A stretch of 64,000 nucleotides of DNA, taken from Brevibacillus laterosporus (GTDB lineage Bacteria > Bacillota > Bacilli > Brevibacillales > Brevibacillaceae). The first letter of the stretch is position 1. Each line of letters begins with the position of its first letter. Both the position numbers and the translations under genes were made by a program. The notes beneath the pieces are model-generated. The model was not told the origin of the DNA and ran no database searches. It worked only from the letters and a program-made list of their open reading frames with translations. Positions 46,501 through 55,283 of the stretch are shown piece by piece. Location of the stretch: contig NZ_JAUKFY010000014.1 of the NCBI RefSeq assembly GCF_030489605.1, positions 62,001 through 126,000 of the forward strand, given 5' to 3'.

Positions 46501-47317
46501 TACCATCATCTAGGGTTACATCTACGCTATTTGGTAATCCCAACTGATAAAAGCTTGTGCCATTTTCTTTTTCGAGAATATCAGCTAACGGATTCACACT
46601 CATGATCTGCTTTGCTGCCGATACTGTAATTTTCGCTGTCGCTCTTATATTTTTGGTATTACTAATACCTTCTGGAAGCGCTGAACTCCAAGAGGTTTCC
46701 CGTAACGTTCCCTCGGCCGTGAATGTTTGACTGTTCACATCATCAGGATGGTACTGGTCAAAGTTCCAGCGGACATATAATTCTTGTTTTTCACCGTTGC
46801 TTAACTGAACCTTTACATTACTTGGTAAATTAAAATTATATGCAGGTGTCCGATTCGGGAAAGTTGATTCGGGAATCTCTTCTACCGATTCGATCTCGAT
46901 CGTGGTAGCCTTTGGCTTTTGATCTGTATCTTCTGGATTTGGCAGAAGTGTTGAGGTGATCACGGAATGAGGTCCTTCTTCATTCTGAGTTCCGTGGGGG
47001 TCGATCTGACTTGTGCTTTCTTCAGACTGAACTGCTGAGCTGTCCACCACATCTGTTTCTTGGTTAGTCTTAAGTACCTGGCTGCTCGCTGTATCTAAAA
47101 TTTCTTCATCTTGAGTACCCAAGCCACTGGTTCCACTTTCACTTTTTCCCCCTGATTTAGAGCCATCCTTTTTATCCTCTATGATCATTTTTTCCGCTTC
47201 TTGTCCGTCTTGTACCAGATTCTGCTCTACTGCCGCAGACACATAGGACGGTAACCCTAAAGACGTCAAAAGACTCGTAGAAACCAGGACATGAAAAATC
47301 GCCTTTTTCTGTATCAT
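43529..47317 (-). CDS. Iron-regulated S-layer-homology surface protein
   Basis: A 1262-residue secreted protein. The signal peptide ends near YVSAAVEQ. Residues ~30-160 are acidic and low-complexity. Residues ~160-600 hold five or more Ig-like (Big_4-type) modules with the repeating pattern VxLSDGxxxxVxVxW and FTVxGTLxxLPxGV. An unassigned beta-rich region follows to ~880. Residues ~880-1046 are a Lys/Glu/Pro/Arg/Asp repeat linker. Three SLH domains (~1076-1262; TRQDLMVIL, SRAEIAVLL) attach it to wall polymer. The start at 47317 behind GGGAG gives the signal peptide. A near-consensus Fur box at 47359-47377 indicates induction by iron starvation. Adhesin or ligand-binding function is plausible but unproven. 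Confidence 0.85.
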   Translation of the reverse strand: MIQKKAIFHVLVSTSLLTSLGLPSYVSAAVEQNLVQDGQEAEKMIIEDKKDGSKSGGKSESGTSGLGTQDEEILDTASSQVLKTNQETDVVDSSAVQSEESTSQIDPHGTQNEEGPHSVITSTLLPNPEDTDQKPKATTIEIESVEEIPESTFPNRTPAYNFNLPSNVKVQLSNGEKQELYVRWNFDQYHPDDVNSQTFTAEGTLRETSWSSALPEGISNTKNIRATAKITVSAAKQIMSVNPLADILEKENGTSFYQLGLPNSVDVTLDDGTTQSVEVSWERGDYDESNQGAHTVQFFGNLGDRTGLPPVGIANSNGVKAKIKVSFKDARTITRLLPVEINNVLNGTKKTETALGLPEQIEAELSDGSKAQVPIEWNVDGSTYDPGNTAEQTFTVAGTLQKIPAGLKNPNGVKAEARITVDAAVQVTRIDPVQVAQVPNGISKTALAFYLPQQADVTLSNGKTKKVDVTWELMSSNYDPSNEQQQAVEVKGTLVHLPAGVAQPSQKIIANLSVNAMRYVQSLNPIADITGIVSGTNASLETLHLPKQVTVVLSDGANIKADVQWDLHNISYEKGNAKEQAFTITGALINLPEGVKGNGVKAQVNVKVDAKIEPTVNVGVTMSDVSVERQGRDTTEVLGEYFLPLSGDVTGSNGQPINGPGTALLVLQMYINNEEVNTVDYLGRKLALNHKLYVGWKNKDVLAEIENVLKAALLHHPEGRNYEVITSASPAGIIVKQKPGTGNSANVILNVVDNGSGSAVEGLTWGELETRTEGSFGIVGQKAKFSTQVNTGARTAGNLVVQITDDKIDKQIAVPVEANDDASAVAQKVSNRLAADYGIAHVYKVSAEGSKISFDALQEGAKELKVAVKTVTDKEKESKPDVSTDGEAKEPEQSKDKEPDQNRNKEPERDRNKEPEKNRDREPERDRNKEPEKNRDREPEKDRDKEPDQNRDKEPERDRDKEPEKNRDKEPEKDRDKEPDQNRDKEPERDRDKRPEKNRDKEPEKDKEKEPDKGTDKNRDRDRDRDRDRDRDKERDKERDKDTDQNKNTATATTPTATSNQGTQNSAKAEKEGNSIKRTFNDLQNHKWAQNSIELLNSKGIILGTSDHTFTPKAAMKGGDFALIVVRMFDLKSDAAGSTLDVPQNNYFSGAVTSLKDQGIIQGFEGEQFNPDTPITRQDLMVILYQAMIKSGMELKKGEAAELNRFADSNKVKNNAKEAISALVAEGIVKGDGKNLNPTAPASRAEIAVLLEQVVHKMPEKK
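44180..44680 (-). repeat. 21-bp tandem repeats with 84-bp higher-order units in the SLH protein gene
   Basis: The translated units are seven residues long (EPDQNR, EPERDR, EPEKNR and EPEKDR, each plus two linker residues overlapping). They recur in the order A-B-C-D, so four units form a 28-residue block. The end adjoining the SLH domains decays to a run of alternating Arg-Asp and Lys-Glu-Arg. Such arrays expand and contract by slippage. Confidence 0.85.
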
Positions 47318-47358
47318 TTTGCTTACTCCCTTATTTATTATCAATAAACTATAAATGT

Positions 47359-47377
47359 GATAATGATAATTATTATC
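47359..47377 (-). promoter_or_regulatory. Fur box of the SLH protein gene
   Basis: GATAATGATAATTATTATC differs from the 19-bp Fur consensus GATAATGATTATCATTATC at only two positions, 42 bp upstream of the start. Confidence 0.85.
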
Positions 47378-47471
47378 AATGATTTTCAAACAAATTATTC
47401 AATATTTTTTAAAATTTGTCAATCTCTTTTTGAAATGAAACTTTACATGGAACTTACCTTACCAATTTGTA

Positions 47472-48005
47472 TCAGTTCACCAGTGATCTATTATTTACAG
47501 TCATACGATCAGATGTTGATATCCTCTTCTGTACAAAAGAAGGCACGCGTTGAAACAAGTGGTCCAGGCTAAACAAATAGGTGTACGAACCGCTGAGCAA
47601 TAAACCAAAGGCACTGGTATAAAGAACGAGACTAAGCAGATTCATGTTGCCTGACAAAATGAAATTGATATGCATAAATAAACAAATAAGAATGCTTGGC
47701 AACGTACACAAACCTACAATCAACAGAATGCCAATGACAATCTGGACAACCGGAATCACATAATTATAAAAATCAACATAAGGAATACATAAGTGCTTGA
47801 TAAACTCCTTGTAAAACTCAGGTACATTCGGTTTCGTCAGTGCCGTTTCTAAATAATCCTGCAAAAACACACTCGGCTCCCGAAACCACCCCTTGTCAGT
47901 AATCTTGGTCACCCCAGCCAACAACCACCCTCCCCCAAAGGCAACTCTCATAAGAACAACAAGAAAGGGAAAAATGTACTGCTTGAAAGAATGGAAAAAA
48001 TTCAT
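47472..48005 (-). CDS. DoxD/DoxX-like membrane protein
   Basis: A 177-residue protein with four hydrophobic segments. RVAFGGGWLLAGVTKITDKGW and FYNYVIPVVQIVIGILLIVGL resemble the TQO small subunit DoxD and DoxX family. It ends in a short polar tail. It lies upstream of the SLH gene on the same strand, but a Fur box in the 154-bp gap gives that gene its own promoter. A second Fur-like box precedes this gene, so both should rise under iron limitation. Confidence 0.8.
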   Translation of the reverse strand: MNFFHSFKQYIFPFLVVLMRVAFGGGWLLAGVTKITDKGWFREPSVFLQDYLETALTKPNVPEFYKEFIKHLCIPYVDFYNYVIPVVQIVIGILLIVGLCTLPSILICLFMHINFILSGNMNLLSLVLYTSAFGLLLSGSYTYLFSLDHLFQRVPSFVQKRISTSDRMTVNNRSLVN

Positions 48006-48039
48006 TCAGTAAGACTCCTCACCACATTTAATTGAAAAC

Positions 48040-48058
48040 GATTATTATTATCATTATT
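48040..48058 (-). promoter_or_regulatory. Fur-like box upstream of the DoxD-like gene
   Basis: Reverse strand AATAATGATAATAATAATC matches the 19-bp Fur consensus at about 15 positions, 35 bp upstream of the start codon. Confidence 0.65.
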
Positions 48059-48510
48059 TTGGTCATAATTGTCAAGGCTTGTTTTCCTTGTTAAAGGAGG
48101 TCTCTTTTGCAGAATTTTCGCAATACATTAGGCAGTAAAAAACAAAGCGGGAATTATGTTTTCTCAAGCGATATGTAGATAACGGGGTCATTACTATGGA
48201 ATATAGGTATGTTATTTTTTGTTCACTGGCCCTTTCATAAAGGGAGGATTCCTTATCTAAAAACCAGACTTAAGATTCCTGAAAGAATATAATATTTAGT
48301 CTTTCGTTTGTATTTATATGCAATAAAAAAGTCGAGGCTCTACAGGATGAAATTCCTGTTTTCCACTCGACTTGTCAGCAACAGATTACGCACTAAATTG
48401 ATGCTTGGAGCTTACAGGCACAATAAAAACGGAAGTCATTATACTTCCTAACAATGACAAATCATTTCTCCTAACAATACACCAATGCACTTGCTTTTAG
48501 CAGTGGATTA
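48059..48510. other. Intergenic region with one possible 23-codon ORF
   Basis: A near-perfect ribosome binding site (AAAGGAGGT) precedes a TTG at 48107 that opens a 23-codon frame ending at 48178 (start MQNFRNTLGSKKQ). A hairpin (GTCGAG/CTCGAC with an inner CAGGA/TCCTG stem) lies at 48331-48376. No gene family was recognised. Confidence 0.35.
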
Positions 48511-49143
48511 TCACACAACTGGTCTGGGATCTTTAATCAAAATCCCACGCTTGGCATAAAAGCGAGCAAATCCTTCACACCTAAGATGCACATTTTCCTG
48601 ACTAGCAACTGTGTTTCCGGACGGATTGTGGAAGATGAGCTCCCTACGCTTAGCATCTCTTCCGAACACATACACCAGATGCCCCCCTTGATTGGGCGGC
48701 GTCACCTCTGGCGTCCGAATCGCAGGGTGGACGGAAGCCATGTAGACATAGCCCTGGTCAAGCAGATCATAAATCTCTTCAATCGGTGTATGCTCCTTCA
48801 CCTCAGCTTGGAGCCCATATTTTTCGGCTAGAAAAGACACAAACGGACGATAGAACAAGCCTTTAATACTCCCATCCTCCTGAACCACATAGCCACCATA
48901 ATCCCGGCACTGCTTCATCAGCTCAAGCGTTGGAATAATCCGATCGTGCCAATCGGCAAGCAGCATTTTTAAACAAGCCATCCCGCAAATATGGAAGCTC
49001 CACCGTGCATACTCATCCCGATCAATTCCACCAGACAAATGCCATAAGGGATCATCAGCTGGATGTAATTTGCCGGATAAAAAATCCGAAACTAACTGAC
49101 GAGACTCCCATTGTGAAAAGTAAGCTACTGCACTCATACTCAT
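48511..49143 (-). CDS. C39-like cysteine peptidase-fold protein
   Basis: A 210-residue cytoplasmic protein with no signal peptide. The N-terminal half contains HICGMACLKMLLAD, placing a Cys at the start of a helix, as in papain-like C39 peptidases. A later GGHLVYVFGRD supplies the His, and HNPSGN the Asn/Asp. The order Cys...His...Asn/Asp matches the Peptidase_C39_2 pattern. It is not fused to an ABC transporter. The function could be processing of a peptide or a non-proteolytic role. It lies alone between a Fur-regulated block and the transposon region. Confidence 0.6.
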   Translation of the reverse strand: MSMSAVAYFSQWESRQLVSDFLSGKLHPADDPLWHLSGGIDRDEYARWSFHICGMACLKMLLADWHDRIIPTLELMKQCRDYGGYVVQEDGSIKGLFYRPFVSFLAEKYGLQAEVKEHTPIEEIYDLLDQGYVYMASVHPAIRTPEVTPPNQGGHLVYVFGRDAKRRELIFHNPSGNTVASQENVHLRCEGFARFYAKRGILIKDPRPVV

Positions 49144-49560
49144 CCCTGCTTTCTATTGATGCTGTTTTTGTTACTATATTTATTTCATAGAGAGAGCTTC
49201 GGAAGCAACTGTATTTTTAATGGGGCACTTTATTTTTATGATGTATTTTTATTTTTACTGAACTAAAATGCTGTTGTTTGAGAATAAAGGTAAAGAGGAT
49301 AAAAGAGGAGCAAAGTAATTCAAACAAGATATTATCAATAAGATTTGAACCAAATGCAGTAGCTGACATGAGGAAAACGGAGTTACCTGCATCTCTTACC
49401 ATTACCAAGGCTATCCTTAAACCAGTTTGGGACAAAGTGGTTTAACCAGGCGGAGGAAACAATTTGTTTGGTATTAAAGGAACAGGCTATATCTTGGGAG
49501 CTGGCTGATCGGCAAGGTTTGTAATTAGACAGGAACCGAGGAATAGAAGAAAACGCTAAA
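49144..49560. other. AT-rich region without a convincing gene
   Basis: A - strand frame at 49217-49435 gives 72 residues with a hydrophobic centre but has no ribosome binding site or family match. Probably degraded sequence between the C39-like gene and the transposon relic. Confidence 0.35.
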
Positions 49561-49598
49561 AGAAGCTACACCTCTGTTATCAGGTTAGCTTCTTTTAT
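49557..49598. terminator. Bidirectional terminator hairpin
   Basis: AAAAGAAGCTA and TAGCTTCTTTT are perfect 11-bp arms; an inner CACCT/CAGGT pair (with mismatch) extends the stem. Confidence 0.65.
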
Positions 49599-49704
49599 AA
49601 TGTTCATGTGCGATATGACTTTAGAAAAGGATGCTTGAAAAAATTAATAATGTAGTGGATAACAGGTGTTATCGTTTTTTGTTTTTCCTATTTGCAACTA
49701 TTAT

Positions 49705-49767
49705 TTATATAATGACAATCAGAATGACACCAAGAATTATTAAACCAGAAACGCCGAATCCTGACAT
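49705..49767 (-). CDS. Very small hydrophobic peptide (YjcZ-like)
   Basis: A 20-codon ORF (MSGFGVSGLIILGVILIVII) preceded by AAGAGGAGAG. The MSG-rich start followed by a single hydrophobic stretch resembles YjcZ-type sporulation peptides of Bacilli, though it is shorter. A real but tiny membrane peptide is plausible. Homology cannot be judged at this length. Confidence 0.4.
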   Translation of the reverse strand: MSGFGVSGLIILGVILIVII

Positions 49768-49839
49768 TGGGTTCTCTCCTCTTAAAAAATAGTTACTTTC
49801 TAACAGAATGCAACTATTTTATACTTATTTTGTTTTATT

Positions 49840-50016
49840 TTCCAGTACCTACAATTTCAAGAGTTCCTGAATCATTTTTTACAGTGCTAGATGGAGTGTT
49901 TGTATAATAGGCAACTGATGCTTGGAAATCTCGATCGAAAGTATATTCGAAGGAATTAATCAAAAAATTAAGAGTAGACAAACTATCTAAGAAACAGAAA
50001 CTATACTAAAGCTTAT
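49840..50016 (-). other. Degenerate coding sequence near the transposon relic
   Basis: On the - strand about 54 codons stay open to a stop near 49839. They read FCFLDSLSTLNFLINSF, then YTFDRDFQ and DSGTLEIVGTGK. This looks like the C-terminus of a real protein that has lost its start. The family was not recognised. Confidence 0.3.
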
Positions 50017-50220
50017 CTACGAAAGGAAGCGAAGAGCTTTCTCTTTCAATTTCAATTTAAAAAACAAAACTAGACAAAAAAGAACCTGACTCTGCCAATA
50101 AAGCGGAAAAACCTGCTCTTGTGTTGATTTGAAGGAAAGGTTACCCATATGTGTATGGTATCTTGCAATAACACTATAAAGCAATTCATCAGGATAGGGG
50201 GTTGGAAAGTAACCTAACAT
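50017..50220 (-). pseudogene. TniQ/TnsD target-selection protein, N-terminal fragment
   Basis: The ATG at 50220 follows GGAGG. The first ~40 residues (MLGYFPTPYPDELLYSVIAR and YHTHMGN) match the N-terminus of TniQ/TnsD proteins and the paralogue at 54246-55256. After about position 50100 the homology ends and an unrelated frame runs to the stop at 50017. TnsD-type proteins are normally about 400-600 residues, so nearly all of the gene is gone. It follows tnsC on the same strand, the canonical Tn7 order. Confidence 0.75.
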
Positions 50221-50290
50221 CTTCATCTTTTCCTCCATACGGGGATATACTCCCAGTATAGACAAATAAGAAGAGAGATTTACCTCTCCT

Positions 50291-51751
50291 CTATAAAATC
50301 TCTATATCTTTGTTTTTAATTAAACCAGCCACCTGGAGGTCCTCAATCGTTGCATTTCCCTTGTCAATTGTATTTATGACTTTCTGCAATCCCTCATCAG
50401 AGTAGGTTTTAGGTTCTTTCCCGGAATTCGTTTTCTTCTTTCTTTCCCTTGGCTTTTCCACTACTTCTCTTTTTATATCATCAACTTGCTTATATAACTG
50501 AATTTCTTCTAAATCCTTTTTTGTTCGAACTCCTTCGTTTAATAATTGCAGCGTTTCTAATGAACGAATATCCCCGAATCTTACAATTTCCGCTACATCA
50601 TTCTCTCTAAGCGCCCGTATTGGTTTCTGGGAAAGAGGAAGGTCTTCTTTGGCTACCTTTCTTATAATTTCTGGTGTGATTATTTCATCCTTTCCCAAAT
50701 TAATTAATTTTTGTTGTGTAAGACGAAAAAGTTTGACCGCGTAATCGACAATTCCTTGGCTTTCATCATAAAGGGTATCAATTAATTCATCAGTCAGAGG
50801 GGTAACATGCTTTGTCCATTGATATTTCCACATGCCTTGGATAAGCAACTTCCAGCTTGAATCATTTTTCATTGGCTCCCAACGTATTTCTCCCTGTCCA
50901 GAGCCTTTACGTGCAATTCTTAACTTACTTCCTAAAATATCAATAGCTTCAGGAGTGCCTATGAAAATAACGGGTACCCCTATATTTACTACGAGCGAAT
51001 GGAGAAAATTTAACATTTTCTCCGCTCCTCCACTTTTTGCATGGCTTAGATGTTGAATTTCATCAATAATCAGCAACCCTAAGCATTGAACTGTTGCTAT
51101 TTTCTCCATCTTATCTAACATCTGCTCAATGCGAAGTCTTTCTATCCCCTTTGAGTAACTAGTACCAAGAATAGCATCAACTTTATGAAAAAAACGGTGA
51201 CAAAGCCCATCCAGACTACCGTCATGTGTACAGTCTAATTTCAAATACGTTATTTATTGACGATATAACCCGCCATTGCAGTGAGTTATTACTTGGGGAT
51301 AAAACGACAAGATTCTTTCTATGGATGAGGATTTACCTATCCCAGAGGTTCCTATAACAGAAAAACCTATCTCTGTTCGTTTAAATCCGTTTGGGATATC
51401 ATTTTGAAGTCTACTTGATTCCCCCGTCCTAAGAAACTCTGCCATGCCTTTGCTTAAGGGATTTCTCTGAACATACCCTTCACGCATTGCAGCAGAAATT
51501 CTTTGTTCAAGTTCAAAATGCCTCGGAAGTGGTTGATAATATTCGTTTAACTGGCCACATAAATAATAACGAAAAGTAGAGTCCATGTTACGTTGTTCTT
51601 CATCAAACGACGGTCGGCTCACTAGCTTCTTAGCTACTTCTTCCTTATTTATTATGGGTGGAAGTGCCTCAATAAGGAGATTTCCCTTATAGTGAGGAAT
51701 GATTTGTTCAGTGTATGTTGCCATTTCACCAATGTAGTTTTTTGACTGCAC
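50291..51751 (-). pseudogene. tnsC: TnsC-like AAA+ ATPase, interrupted by one nonsense codon
   Basis: Two frame-sharing pieces together give about 486 residues. The first (51254-51751) ends just after Walker A, GTSGIGKSSS. The second (50291 to 51244) holds Walker B, LLIIDEIQHL, and the rest of the AAA+ core and C-terminal region. The only break is TAA at 51254-51256; three more codons and a TTG (51244) follow in the same frame. So this is a nonsense mutation, not a frameshift. TnsC links target selector and transposase, and separating Walker A from B should abolish it. The gene follows tnsB by 5 bp. Confidence 0.85.
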
Positions 51752-51756
51752 GCTTG

Positions 51757-53895
51757 TTACTCCTCCTTCTCAAGTAATCCTGAGAGCCAATTTGCTTGCT
51801 CGTCTTCATGTGTTGTATCCGTTGACGCTTTTGGGATAGGAGCGATGATTTTTTCCTCTTGTTTGTCTCCTAATATGAAGGCTTCTCTCCGTCGATTTAC
51901 CTTTTTCACGATTTTATTTTTGCCCCGCACTCCCTTGATTACTTCACTTCTGCTTTGTTTAGCTGGTTCTGATTCCACAGCTTCCTTGACAATATTAGAA
52001 ATTTTGTTGTTATGGTCTATATTTTTTTGTAACTCCTTATGAGAATGACTAATATCTCTCCTTTTTCTCATTGTCCGAATTTCTTTTACTTCTTCTAAGG
52101 AAAGACCTCCATAACGCTCTTTATCAAAGGGTTTAAGTTGAAACCTATCGTACGTTCCATCTCCGTTTAGAAAATAGATGAAGTTTACAATACGGGGGTC
52201 GTATGACACTTTTATCGTCCAGTTAGCTTCTCTAGCCTTCACAAACCAATTCGCTTCTTTTAAAAATTCAGATTCGTAATACAACCCCTCAAATTTTATT
52301 CCTTCTTTTGTTACTCTTGCTGTCGAAGATGGCATGAGATTAAGTTTTACATATTCTTCTGGAAACGAACGCAACACCCCGCTATTCCTTTCTATTCCCC
52401 ACTTCCAAATTTCGCTTGGTATTGGAGTTACGTCATCCTCAATCATTTCTCTAGTTGGCTCGAAACCTTTCAGATATTGATTGTTGAAGTGTATAACTGT
52501 TTCGAGCATGGCGCTTGTAAATTGAGGTAAGGTTAACACAGCCTTCATTCGCGGGTCTTCTAGTGCTCCACGAGTTCCATAATCTTTGTCAACATAACCA
52601 GGGAGAAGTGAACGAAGAGCTTCCATAGCTTTTTTAAAGTAGCTCTCTACAATGGCTTTTAACTCTGGGCGATAAGGTGGTGTATTTTCAATCTCTATAT
52701 TGAAAGCATTGACGAGAACATCAGCCTTTGGACTTAACATTTCTCCTCTGTCTGCTCGTATCCCTATAGGAGCACCTTGAGATTGCCATTGCCAAGACTC
52801 AATTTCAATACCGAATTCCCTACAATATTCTTGTTTGTTTGTTAAGGTATTTGCAAGTGCCATCATCGCACCTACCCAAGAGGCATTCTCAAATCCAACA
52901 TACAACCCAGTAATCATCCTAGAAAATACATCAATAACGAAATAGATTGTCGGACGAGCAACAGTCTTTGATTGATTGATTTGAGAAACTAAATAAAAAT
53001 CTGCTATAGTAGAGTCAATTTGATAAACCGAACCGGGTCCATTAACATGTTCCATAGAAGAACCAAGAACTTCACGAGCCGTTTGATTAAATTTACTTTC
53101 TCCCATACGAGCGTTTTTAGAACGTCTATCATCGTAATATTCTGTGTAATACCAGTATTTGAATTGCCCAATTGTAGGTATTTTTTCCTTGTCCCAAATA
53201 CGTACCTTCTTCTCACCTTTTTCGAATACAATATCTGAAAAAAATTGATTAATGCATTGTTCGTATGCAAATTTAAATCTGTTACGCTTTCGTGTTTCAT
53301 AGTGACGTTCTATAGAGATTCTAAATTTTGCCTTTATTTCATTTGTCACATTTATTCCAACACCAGCAATGTCTTGATGAGTACGTGGTCTCCCCGTTTT
53401 TTTATCTCCTAAATTTTTTCTCTTACCCTTCCCTCCACAGTTTCTAAAATCAGGGAGAAGAGCGTTTTTCACTTTACCTCTTTGCCAATATCTCCTCAAA
53501 TACTTATAGACGGTCATGAGTGTCGTGCTATGTTTAACGACCAAATCACTTAAGATTGGTCCTCTTTTCTCAGGAATATAGATACTTGGTTCACACTTAA
53601 CTACTTCTGAAATAAGATTCCAAGCTTTTTCTCGTTTCATCTTATTCTGTAACGTTATTTTTTCCTCTGAATAAGTGCTAGCATGGGGGTCATGGAGTTC
53701 AAGGAATTTCCTTTCGCTTTGTATATCTTCTAGGATATCTGAAGACAACTTTCTTTCAGGAAGAGCGTTAGGTGAATCAATATCAATTAGAACACAATGA
53801 AGTCGCTCCTCATCTATCCAAAGAACTCTTTCACGTAACAAGCCTCCACCTTGCTTTTCCGTTACAATTATCGAATTAATTACCAACGGCAACAT
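51757..53895 (-). CDS. tnsB: TnsB-like DDE transposase
   Basis: A 712-residue transposase with rve/DDE catalytic core. The first Asp is in YQIDSTIADF, the second in GIRADRGEMLSP, and the Glu in KAIVESYFKKAMEAL, so the DDE triad is intact. An N-terminal helical DNA-binding region and a basic C-terminal tail that normally contacts TnsC (RGKNKIVKKVNRRREAF) are present. The ATG at 53895 with GGAGG upstream is chosen; it overlaps the truncated tnsA by 20 bp. It is the only element gene without a visible lesion and could still bind the right-end repeats. Confidence 0.88.
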   Translation of the reverse strand: MLPLVINSIIVTEKQGGGLLRERVLWIDEERLHCVLIDIDSPNALPERKLSSDILEDIQSERKFLELHDPHASTYSEEKITLQNKMKREKAWNLISEVVKCEPSIYIPEKRGPILSDLVVKHSTTLMTVYKYLRRYWQRGKVKNALLPDFRNCGGKGKRKNLGDKKTGRPRTHQDIAGVGINVTNEIKAKFRISIERHYETRKRNRFKFAYEQCINQFFSDIVFEKGEKKVRIWDKEKIPTIGQFKYWYYTEYYDDRRSKNARMGESKFNQTAREVLGSSMEHVNGPGSVYQIDSTIADFYLVSQINQSKTVARPTIYFVIDVFSRMITGLYVGFENASWVGAMMALANTLTNKQEYCREFGIEIESWQWQSQGAPIGIRADRGEMLSPKADVLVNAFNIEIENTPPYRPELKAIVESYFKKAMEALRSLLPGYVDKDYGTRGALEDPRMKAVLTLPQFTSAMLETVIHFNNQYLKGFEPTREMIEDDVTPIPSEIWKWGIERNSGVLRSFPEEYVKLNLMPSSTARVTKEGIKFEGLYYESEFLKEANWFVKAREANWTIKVSYDPRIVNFIYFLNGDGTYDRFQLKPFDKERYGGLSLEEVKEIRTMRKRRDISHSHKELQKNIDHNNKISNIVKEAVESEPAKQSRSEVIKGVRGKNKIVKKVNRRREAFILGDKQEEKIIAPIPKASTDTTHEDEQANWLSGLLEKEE

Positions 53896-54260
53896 AGATT
53901 CTATTCCCACCTCCTTTTCTATTAGTAAGTTTGTCGAAATAACAATTACGAACATTAATTGGATTTGTCATGTCAATTTCAAGTTTTTTTGCTGCAAGCA
54001 AATGACGAAACAGGAACAAGAAAACACCTGAATTTACACGGTATTCTTTACTCATCTCACAAGAGATTCTGTAAACTGTTTCATTTTGGCACAACAGCCG
54101 CTCTTTTAGTAATTCTGCATATTCAATAAGTTGAGACTTATCTAAGTTGAATTCATGCAGGCTATCCAAGAAAAATGCAGGACGAATGAGCTTTATATTT
54201 TTAACTAGTTGAGTAGGAATTTGTTCTTCCGTAACAATATCCCAATCAATTCCTAGCCGT
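53876..54260 (-). pseudogene. tnsA: TnsA endonuclease, C-terminal domain only
   Basis: About 125 residues remain open after a stop near 54304. The recognisable part starts at RLGIDWDIVTEEQIPTQ and runs to VRNCYFDKL, the TnsA C-terminal domain that contacts TnsC. The N-terminal endonuclease domain with its catalytic acidic residues is absent. The fragment starts where the upstream TniQ gene ends, in a different frame, so a deletion has fused the two genes. Without TnsA nicking, cut-and-paste would fail. Confidence 0.75.
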
Positions 54261-55256
54261 AACTGCGCATTGCAGATAATGTTCCGATGCTGGATTTAAA
54301 CACACCCACGGACCCTCACCGAATGGCTTGGTAGAAGGCAATTCTTCCTTAAAGAAATTCTCTGTGCTACCAGCTAAGAATCTCATTATTAGGACATGGT
54401 ACAATGGAACTGATTTGCATTCGCTGTTGCTTAAGTATTTACATAACCAATTCCTTGAATGTTCATCTAGATTGCATCCCAACCTCTCAAGTAGAACTTC
54501 CCCATACCATTCTTTAAAGGCTTTTGAAACTTGCTCTGTTTTTACTAAACCGTAAAATGAGGCTAAACCTAACTTTTGTAATCGATAAATGTATTGTCTT
54601 GAAAAGAAATCTGGTCCCATTGATGTGACTTTGTTTTCCAATAACCATAGAAAATCATTTGCAATTTCTTTAAGTTCCTTCATATCTCTATCATTTAAGG
54701 CAAGCGTTACTTCTTGTGCATCGTTAACAACCGCCTCTTGCAAAATCAAGTACAAATCTCTGTTTATTTTGACTTGGTACAATACCTTAGAATGATAAGG
54801 GCAAATAAGGACCCCAAAAACTTGATGGATTCGATGCCAATAAGCTTCACCAAAACTGTTAGTTTCTTCTTCATAACAATCTAAGCAAAAATATAATTCC
54901 TGTTTATGGGCGAATTTTGCACTTCCGACCCCTAAAACGATTGAGCTTGCGTTACCAATTTTCATTTTATTTGTGGCTTTCGCATACCTTTCAGTATCTA
55001 TAAACGGTTGATAAACTGGCAGCAGTGTATGTTCAGAAATAATTTTGTCAGGGCTAAGCACTGTTTCTTCAGGTACATTACCAAATATAGAATTAAGATT
55101 AGCGGGAAAAGGAATGCTTAACCGATGAGAACTCTTCTTACCTAATAACTGTATGTTGGTCTGACGTGTACTTGTATTTCCAACATGAACTTGGTATCGG
55201 GAAATTATGCTGTAAAGCAGCTCGTCTTGATATGGAACGGGTAAGTAACCAATCAT
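54246..55256 (-). pseudogene. TniQ/TnsD target-selection protein, C-terminally truncated
   Basis: A 336-residue protein starting MIGYLPVPYQDELLYSIISR behind AGGAGG. It carries the TniQ zinc region FCLDCYEEE and then CPYHSKVLY. The end, WVCLNPASEHYLQCA, breaks off where TnsD proteins continue for another 150 or more residues, at the junction with the tnsA fragment. It lies next to the right end, where tnsA would normally be, so it is probably a second TniQ brought in or relocated before the deletion. Residual glmS-site recognition cannot be judged. Confidence 0.75.
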
Positions 55257-55283
55257 TTAAAATCCTCCTGTTAGGTGCGACGG

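Noticed and set aside
49786-49840. Second transposon end near 49.8 kb (ACTAT...CTT..TTTTGTTTTA)
   Set aside because: It resembles a right-end repeat but in the same orientation, without 20-bp spaced copies; the local AT-richness explains it.
50291-51751. Frameshift in tnsC, or two separate genes
   Set aside because: The two pieces are in the same frame (51254 and 51244 are in phase), with homology continuing through one TAA. It is a nonsense codon.
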